From Mariannaea sp. PMI_226 (taxonomy: Eukaryota > Ascomycota > Sordariomycetes > Hypocreales > Nectriaceae): a DNA stretch of 64,000 bases. The stretch is taken from NCBI GenBank assembly GCA_024336345.1, contig JANFOG010000016.1:248001-312000 (forward strand), read 5' to 3'. Under the pieces are notes generated by a model, which was not told the origin of the DNA, did no database searches, and saw only the letters and a list, made by a program, of their open reading frames with translations. Below, in pieces: positions 57,663 through 64,000 of this stretch; the stretch's first letter is position 1; every line of letters begins with the position of its first letter. A program made the position numbers and the translations under genes.

Positions 57663-59894
57663 TTAAACAGTAACCGCGCCATGGTTCGTCTGTCGTTTAT
57701 CAGCTGCTGCCTCGAAAACTCCGTTCTCATCTCTCGTGACCCCTTCGACGATACTTAAACCTGGGCCTACCCGGGTGACATTGTGTCCATACTTATTCTC
57801 TAGCTCTCGCGCACTGGTGACGGGGAAGCCCTGCTCAGCCAGGAGTGTGTTGGGCATCAGTTGGTGATGCAAGCGGGGCTCGTCAACTGCATCAACGATG
57901 CTCATGGGCTCGGACATGATGCGCCAAACGACCTGCGTGGTGGCGGAGAGGATGCGGGAGCCTCCCGCGGCACCGGCGGCGGCGAAGAAGGTACCGTCGG
58001 GCCGCTCGATGATAATGGGAGTGATGGATGAGAGGGGCCGCTTCCCAGGGCGGATAAAGTTACTTTCCGAAGGTTCGAAGCCGAATTCGTTGCGGACACC
58101 AGGGATAGAGAAATCGTTCATCTCATTGTTGCTAGAAGGATGGGGGGGTGTAATGTTAGCTCAGGGAGCATGGCACATGGTTTACAGGTATGGTTGAGAA
58201 AGTAATCTTACAGGACAATGCCAGTGACGTTACACATGATCAGGCTTCCAAACAGAAGATTGACGGTGGTAGTGAGTGTGACAGCCATGCCCTCGTCGTC
58301 AGCAGTGACGATGTGCGAAGTCCCATGGTTGTCAGGTTGATAGACCTTGTCTGGGTTGTACGCCGTAACATTTTGCGTGTGCTTGGGGTCGATCATGTTG
58401 CGGATCTTCTTTGCACTCTTCTTGTCGATTATCGCAGCTTCGTATTCGTCGAGGTTCTCGACAAAATCTGGATCACCCAGCTTTCCACGCGCGGCATACC
58501 CGAACTTCATCGCCTCGACGTACTTGTGCCAGAGGTTATCCCGCTCTTCATTTACATCATCGTCGTATAGGTTTTGAGGCTCAGTATAGCCGTCCATTAC
58601 ATTCAAAATGTTGAGGGCGATGGAGCCGCTTGCGGGGGCGCCCATAGTGTGGAGCTTGTAACCTCTGTAAGTTGATGTGAGGACTGGGCGAGCCTTGACT
58701 TTGTAATTTTTGAGATCCTCGAGAGTCATTGTACCGTTACGAGCTTGGATACTGGCAATCATAGCCTCGGCTACATGGTGTTAGTATAGTTTGGTTGTGT
58801 GGTCTTGGTAATGACTTGCCAATAGGACCTTCGTAGAAGGCATCCGCACCCTTCTCTGCCAATGTCTTGAGCACGCTGAACATTCTCTGTTAGTCTTGGT
58901 TTGATCAGATGGAACCACAACCGGGGTATCGTACTTCGCATATCGTTCTCTAACGACAAGTTGTCCTTCTTCCAGTATGCGTCCTGGTTTTGAGTTAACT
59001 TTACATGCGCCCAACTAGCAGCCAAGAGAAGAATAGTCGAAACAAACCGTCTTTGACATAATCTTCAGCCCACGAAGGGTCGTTAAGTATAAAGTTTCCG
59101 TGAGATGCATGAATGGCCTTGTTAATGTATCTCATATAATCACGATTCACTAGCACTTTCGGTTAGGTTAAGTACAAAATAGCGGTAAGGTGATCAGCCT
59201 ACTTGTAAATCCCAGGGCTCTATCATGGGCCCCCTTTAACAATTCTTTCCAGGGAAGTTGCTGTACATCGTTAGTCAATTGTGTTCTTGTTGCAGGATAA
59301 TACTTGGAGGGGGAAGCCTAACACCGTATTTCTGGTGGGCATACCACAGACCGCGGACTTCTCCTGGAACTGCAACTGATAGTCCTCCAACGACGCTGCC
59401 GTGGACGTTGTCTTTATACATGTCCTCGTCGGCAGCCGCTGGAGCAGTCTCACGAAAGTCAATAGCCTCATAGTTTCCGTGTTTATCACGGACTAGCATG
59501 AATCCTCCGCCGCCAATGCCGGAATGGTAAGGGGCACCAACTCCCACGCAGAAGGTGGTTGCGATGGCGGCGTCTACGGCGTTACCCTGTACCGGCGGTT
59601 GAGTCAGGGTCATTTTGGGGGGGGGTTAGTTGGACTTACGCCTTGAGACAGGATATGTCCTCCAATTTGGCTACATTCCTTTGCTTCACTGGCAACACCT
59701 GCCCTGCTGCCCGTGTGTTTGTTGAGGAGCTGTTGGTCTGGTTCCGGCTCCCAGGTGAACGGGCTCGCACGAGAGCTGTCTAAGTGAAGAGTAGTGGCGA
59801 GCAAGAACTGCAATAACCCAGAGTGGCTCTGCAAAGGTTCTACATGGCGTCAGACTAAGGCAAATTTGAACATAGGAAAGCAAAACTCACTCAT
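57663..59894 (-). CDS. Gamma-glutamyltransferase (5' end unresolved)
   Basis: The exons I can join are about 59828-59640, 59586-59323, 59260-59203, 59149-59048, 58983-58935, 58875-58820, 58770-58212 and 58131-57663. The enzyme cleaves the gamma-glutamyl bond of glutathione and transfers it to amino acids or water, usually as a secreted or vacuolar autoprocessed precursor. Landmarks are KECSQIGGHILSQGGNAVDAA in pieces, PYHSGIGGGGFMLV, IDFRETAPA, FYEGPIAEAM across an intron, and HGTSHIVTADDEG, where the Thr is the catalytic nucleophile created by self-cleavage. Near the end, AAGAAGGSRI is the oxyanion/binding loop. The intron 58819-58771 is GC-AG (GCAAGT donor, TACTAAC branch). The first exon is ambiguous: ATG at 59894 has a perfect donor (ATGA|GTGAGT), but its phase does not fit the downstream frame. 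A signal peptide is likely in either reading. Confidence 0.88.
58771..58819 (-). other. GC-AG intron in the GGT gene
   Basis: The donor is G|GCAAGT instead of GT, with a TACTAAC branch site and an ATGTAG acceptor. Splicing here restores the conserved FYEGPIAEAM block; the only nearby GT donor would delete Gly-Pro-Ile. The intron is 49 bp. Confidence 0.8.
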
Positions 59895-60572
59895 GATGGA
59901 TAAATTCTTAAGTTAGGAGTTGAATTGAGTTGACGCAGGGCGGTTGAGTCTCAGTACCCAGGTGATGTACCTTTATCGGTCAGGTGCAGTACTTATGACG
60001 GGGTACCTCGGAGCCGAGACTGGGGGTTTACTGATAAGAGGCTTTGGTTGCAGTATCTAAACCGAATATGCTGGGGCAATGCCAATACAAATACCCAACG
60101 AGTTGATAATACAATTTCTGATGCCAAAAATACCGAAACGGAGAGAACGGGAAACTATTAGTTCAGACAGAAGCAATGTCGTGATTACGAATCCGTTACT
60201 CGGGGGCCTGATGTCAACCGCCGATACATTGGCCCAATAGTTGCCGGCCCAGGGGCAGGGATGCAGGCATTCAAGCCACGGGCAAGTTGATAGGTACGTA
60301 CCCCGTTGATCTGTCCCCGTGAGGCCCATCACCTGCCACTCGTGGTAAGTTGTCTAAAGGCCAATCAGAAGCTGTGCAATTCTTTTCGCGCCACCAATCA
60401 TTGATCAGGAATTTTTTTTTGACTTCTTCATCTTCATTTAGACCCTGCGTATCAAACGGCTCTGAATTCAGGGACCAAAGCATATCATTTTCTATTTTTC
60501 TCATTCTTTTTTGAGTTTTATCATTAGTTTATTTTCGCACTATATCAACCACACACACCGTCTTGTGATTTC
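59895..60572. promoter_or_regulatory. Divergent promoter between GGT and TRM2
   Basis: This 0.68 kb lies between divergent starts. The stretch before TRM2 (60,410-60,560) is T-rich. No supported gene. Confidence 0.5.
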
Positions 60573-62297
60573 ATGAGGGCATTGAGGATTCTTCATCGTA
60601 TCCAGTTCAGAGTCCGTCCCCAGGTCAACATCCGCTCCTTCGCCTCTACAGCCATGACTTCAGCGACGGCTGATACAACCACGGCGCTCAACGGCATTTC
60701 CAACAGCGGCACTAACGGGAACATGAACGCCCAAGACCGCCCGCCTAAGAGGCAATTTAACGCCAACAGCAAAGGATGGAAGCAGAAGAAGACGAAACGT
60801 GAGAAGAACATCACTGAGGGCTCGTCTGAGGAAGTCCTCAAGTACGATATCCAAGCCCTTCTTGAGTCTCGCAAATCTCAGTCGGAAGATGGAGATGGCC
60901 AGCAGCAGGAAGATCTACCACAGGAAGGTACCGAGACGGATGTTGAAGTCCTAGAGCTGTCCTCTACAGGCGATGGTCTCGCTATGCGAGCTGGGTCTGA
61001 CCAAGTCTATGTCGTACCTTTCACCGTGCCAGGTGATACGGCAAGGGTAAAAGTTTTCCGTCATCTGCGCCGCGAGAAGCAGACGCTCGCCGACTTCATC
61101 TCTATCACAAAACCCTCACCACTTCGCGACGACGCCCGCATCCAATGCAAGTACTTCGCCTCCTGCGGTGGATGCCAATTCCAGATGCTCGAATATCCCG
61201 AGCAACTTCGCCTCAAGAAGCGCATTGTTGAGAAAGCTTTTCAGAACTTCTCCAACCTCGACCCTGCACTCGTTCCCGCTGTTCAGGACACCATTGGTAG
61301 CCCCCTCCAATATGGATATCGCACCAAGTTGACTCCTCACTTCGACGGTCCTCCTGGCTTCCGTCCCAGTAAGCGAGGCAAGAATCCCAATGTGACCTTT
61401 GCGTCCTGCCCGGATGTTGGATTCATGCAAAAGGGCCGTCGCAAGGTTCTTGACATTGAGGATTGCCCCATTGGCACTAGTGCTGTGCGTCTCGGAATGG
61501 CTCGAGAGAGAGAACGTATGCAGCGGGAGTTTGCAGACTATAAGCGAGGAGCAACCATTCTCCTGCGCGAGAACACCCAGCGTTTCCCCAAGGGCAGCGA
61601 TGAGATTCCCCGGGAGCTGCCTCCCTATACACAGCGCGTCGACAATGAAACTACAGTTGATATTAAGTCGTGCATAACTGAATCCAAGGCCACAACCACC
61701 GAGTACATTGGCGATTACACTTTCACCAACCCTGCCGGTTCATTCTTCCAGAACAATAACTCCATCCTTCCCACCTTCACCAACTACATCCGCGAGCGCA
61801 TTCTTCCTCCCTCAGGCGACATCAAGTACCTCATCGATGCTTACTCAGGTTCTGGCCTTTTCACCATCACCCTGTCATCTCTATTCCAGCACTCGATTGG
61901 CATCGACATCGCTGCTGATTCCATTTCCTACGCTGGCCGCAATGCCCGTCTCAATGGCATGAGCGAGGATCGGTGCGAGTTCATCGCCGCCGACGCTGGA
62001 GAGCTGTTCAAGAGCGTCGGCTCCTACGACCGCGACCAGACCGTCGTCGTTCTCGACCCCCCGCGCAAGGGCTGCGACGCCTCCTTCTTGTCCCAGCTGC
62101 GCAACTTTGGCCCCCGGCGCATCCTGTACGTTAGTTGCAACGTGCACACCCAGGCCCGCGACATCGGAGTCCTGGTTCGTGGCGAGGGCGAGGGTGAGCG
62201 GTACGAGATTGAGAGTCTAGTCGGGTTCGACTTCTTCCCGCAAACTGGACATGTGGAGGGCGTTGCCATTCTCAACAGGGTTGATACCAAGGCCTGA
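60573..62297 (+). CDS. TRM2: tRNA (uracil-5-)-methyltransferase Trm2 (RumA/TrmA family)
   Basis: A single exon gives 574 residues. The enzyme makes 5-methyluridine at position 54 of tRNA using S-adenosylmethionine. A TRAM-like domain lies near residues 125-180. A C-x5-C-x2-C set (Cys192, Cys198, Cys201; CKYFASCGGC) matches the iron-sulfur site of RumA-type enzymes. The methyltransferase part shows AGSFFQNNNSIL, DAYSGSGLFTITL (about 420), VLDPPRKGC (about 492) and YVSCNVHTQARD with the catalytic Cys near 522, ending FFPQTGHVE. The first 27 residues are basic and amphipathic like a mitochondrial presequence and are followed by a second in-frame ATG at 60654. The downstream linker is Lys-rich and could be a nuclear signal. 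Two products from two starts would be in line with Trm2 acting in more than one compartment. Confidence 0.94.
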   Translation: MRALRILHRIQFRVRPQVNIRSFASTAMTSATADTTTALNGISNSGTNGNMNAQDRPPKRQFNANSKGWKQKKTKREKNITEGSSEEVLKYDIQALLESRKSQSEDGDGQQQEDLPQEGTETDVEVLELSSTGDGLAMRAGSDQVYVVPFTVPGDTARVKVFRHLRREKQTLADFISITKPSPLRDDARIQCKYFASCGGCQFQMLEYPEQLRLKKRIVEKAFQNFSNLDPALVPAVQDTIGSPLQYGYRTKLTPHFDGPPGFRPSKRGKNPNVTFASCPDVGFMQKGRRKVLDIEDCPIGTSAVRLGMARERERMQREFADYKRGATILLRENTQRFPKGSDEIPRELPPYTQRVDNETTVDIKSCITESKATTTEYIGDYTFTNPAGSFFQNNNSILPTFTNYIRERILPPSGDIKYLIDAYSGSGLFTITLSSLFQHSIGIDIAADSISYAGRNARLNGMSEDRCEFIAADAGELFKSVGSYDRDQTVVVLDPPRKGCDASFLSQLRNFGPRRILYVSCNVHTQARDIGVLVRGEGEGERYEIESLVGFDFFPQTGHVEGVAILNRVDTKA

Positions 62298-62742
62298 ACG
62301 TATCTAGGAATGAGAAAGAAAAAGGAAACGAGATGATACCACAAGAACACATAAAAGAGGTTGATCAAATTCTTATCAAGGAACATTTTTTGTATATATC
62401 ACGTTTGGAAAAGGCGTATAAAGGTTTTACAAAAAAAGATTGGATGGTTTTTTTGTTGGTATAAAAGGCTCAACAAAATATGAGTTCGAGTGCGCACCCT
62501 CCCTATCCTCGTCCACTGCTATGCATCGTCATGATATAAGAACAAACAAGAACGTAAAACGTATTCTTCTCTCTCTCTCTCTCCTTTTTTTCTCTTCTCG
62601 CATTGAAAAACAAAAGCCAATACCCCAGGAGCCTCAATTCGTACAATAGGAATCCACCTTTCTGATTCTGATCATTTGCTCTCCTACGCAATCACAACAA
62701 AGTAAGAAAAAAAAACCAACTTAAAGCCACAAAGTCGGCTCA
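62298..62742. other. Convergent intergenic region between TRM2 and the UNC-45 gene
   Basis: This 445 bp between converging 3' ends holds a (CT)n run at about 62565-62584 and several A runs. Both 3' UTRs are likely here. Confidence 0.55.
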
Positions 62743-63999
62743 TCACTTCTGCTCAAGCAGTGCCTTGAGAGCCTGCACAGTGACAGAAAGCACTTCTGGC
62801 CTTCGGCTCTTCTTGAGACACTCCTTAAGGACCTCAACACCGTTTTCATCCTTCAGCTTTTCGCGTGTTTGTGTTCCCAGTTCGCCTTCGGCGGAAACAA
62901 GGTTCTGCACGATAAAGACACCGCGATGGCGAATGTTCTCGTCGTCATCTACGCACAGGCCTAGGATCACTTTGATGCCTCGCTCGCGGTGGATAAGGCC
63001 CTTGATGACTTGATCAAAGGATGTGAGAGAGGCAAGGGCACCACCGGCAGCACTGCGGGTACCAGCGTCTGGGGCGTCGGCGAGGGCCAGAAGAATGTGC
63101 AGGCGGTTTCGGGCCTTGGCCGTTTCTTCGGCGTAGAGAGCGATGGCCTCTGGGGCTTGGACTAGGTTGCAGATGAGTTCTACAGCGGCCTTGGAGACAA
63201 GGTTATTTGAAGAGAGAAGTTGCTCTTCAATATGTGACCAGGCGTTTGCAACAATACTTCTTCTGACCTCGTCGTCCTCCATGGATGCCAGGTTTGTCAA
63301 TGCCATGAGAGCTTCGAATGAGGGAAGCAGATCACGGGTCTCGGCGGCAGGGTCAGGAGGTATGATGGATACCAGCGGCCTCACAGCTGCGGTGACGGGC
63401 GTGTTTCTGTTACCTCCGAACACGAGGGCAGGGTTTGTGCTGATGAGAATGCGAGCAAGGGCCTGAGCGGCTAGCCGGCGCGCGGGAGCTTCGGTCTGTG
63501 GTAGGGTCATCCAGGAGGCGAGGAGGAGTTTGACGGCGCCCTGCTGAGCGAGTTGCCCACGGAGGGACTTTGTGACAGAAAGGGCGAAAATGATGGAGAT
63601 GGTGAGGGAAAGGGAAGCAGGAGAGCCGTTCTTGGAGTGAGTTACAAGGACGGGAGTAATACCAGCATCAAACACCAGCTGGCAACGCTTGGCGACGTGG
63701 TCATCGTCATCGAGCGGGTCAGGGCCTCCCAGTTTCCCGGCCGCATTGGCGTATGCCTTGAGCTGGCTCATCTTCTTCTGCTCCTCGGTTAGGTTTGGCT
63801 GGTACCTGGTGAGGTTGACAAAGATGCTGAGGGCACCGTAGGTCATTGGGGATCGCGGTTGAGCATCGCTGAGAGCCTTGACGAGCTTCTGGAGGAGCTC
63901 ACTATTGTTAGCGACTGATTCCTTGACCTTTGGCTGGAGCGAGGCATAGGCCAAGCCCTCAATGGAGTGTTGTCTTCCGTGATCTTCGTCTCTCAGAAT
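62743..63999 (-). CDS. CRO1: UNC-45/Cro1/She4-type myosin chaperone (C-terminal part, 5' end outside window)
   Basis: The frame is open from 63999 down to the stop at 62743 (about 418 codons) and continues past the right edge, so the N-terminus is missing. The sequence is all helical armadillo-like repeats: TYGALSIFVNLTRYQPNL, ARRLAAQALARILISTNPAL, SFEALMALTNLASMEDDEVR, VSKAAVELICNLVQAPEAI, RSAAGGALASLTSFDQVI and RHRGVFIVQNLVSAEGEL. These match the UCS domain of fungal She4/Cro1/Rng3, which binds and folds myosin heads and is needed for actin-based growth and septation. The C-terminus ends ALKALLEQK. Full-length fungal members are about 680-800 residues, so roughly half is here. Confidence 0.88.
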   Translation of the reverse strand: MLRDEDHGRQHSIEGLAYASLQPKVKESVANNSELLQKLVKALSDAQPRSPMTYGALSIFVNLTRYQPNLTEEQKKMSQLKAYANAAGKLGGPDPLDDDDHVAKRCQLVFDAGITPVLVTHSKNGSPASLSLTISIIFALSVTKSLRGQLAQQGAVKLLLASWMTLPQTEAPARRLAAQALARILISTNPALVFGGNRNTPVTAAVRPLVSIIPPDPAAETRDLLPSFEALMALTNLASMEDDEVRRSIVANAWSHIEEQLLSSNNLVSKAAVELICNLVQAPEAIALYAEETAKARNRLHILLALADAPDAGTRSAAGGALASLTSFDQVIKGLIHRERGIKVILGLCVDDDENIRHRGVFIVQNLVSAEGELGTQTREKLKDENGVEVLKECLKKSRRPEVLSVTVQALKALLEQK

Positions 64000-64000
64000 C

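Overview
The window looks like nuclear DNA of a filamentous ascomycete, most likely a sordariomycete and possibly Hypocreales. The evidence is many short spliceosomal introns (about 50-185 bp) with GTRNGT-type donors and CTAAC/CTRAY branch sites, long pyrimidine-rich leaders, and ascomycete housekeeping proteins. The species cannot be named from sequence alone. There is no operon structure. I found no convincing tRNA or rRNA gene, transposon ORF, CRISPR array or biosynthetic cluster.

Layout. 0-5 kb: a mitochondrial-type membrane protein (+), exosome subunit RRP42 (-) and arginyl-tRNA-protein transferase ATE1 (-). 5-12 kb: a gene-free stretch of about 7.5 kb. 12-20 kb: a Nudix diphosphoinositol-polyphosphate phosphohydrolase (+), LSM1 (+), a conserved mitochondrial-type protein (-) and the Rab GTPase YPT1 (+). 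21.6-24.7 kb: a 995-residue fungal protein of unknown role (-). 25-29.9 kb: a second gene-free stretch. 29.9-34.4 kb: a WD40 protein (-) divergent from the replication factor CTF4/MCL1 (+). 34.4-44 kb: a third gene-free stretch of about 9.5 kb, ending at an HSF-type transcription factor (+). 46.8-64 kb is compact: a DUF3245-like basic protein (-), DLT1 (-), NDC1 (-), the SNARE PEP12 (+), COX18 (-), ALG11 (+), gamma-glutamyltransferase (-), TRM2 (+), and an UNC-45/She4-type myosin chaperone (-) that runs off the right edge.

The genes serve separate core processes. RRP42 and LSM1 act in RNA turnover, ATE1 in N-degron protein turnover, YPT1 and PEP12 in membrane traffic, ALG11 in N-glycan assembly, COX18 in cytochrome oxidase assembly, NDC1 in nuclear pore/spindle pole insertion, CTF4 in replisome coupling, TRM2 in tRNA modification, and GGT in glutathione turnover. 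Neighbours share promoters or terminator regions but I see no common pathway.

I do not see a clearly new biological system. The points most worth checking are: a GC-AG intron and an unresolved 5' end in the GGT gene; a 5' exon of ATE1 that cannot be joined to a start codon by an obvious intron; an in-frame, stop-free intron in the HSF-type regulator; a probable dual start in TRM2; and three gene-free regions (about 22 kb in total) that may hold long leaders, regulatory DNA or non-coding transcripts. All gene models were spliced by eye and need RNA support.
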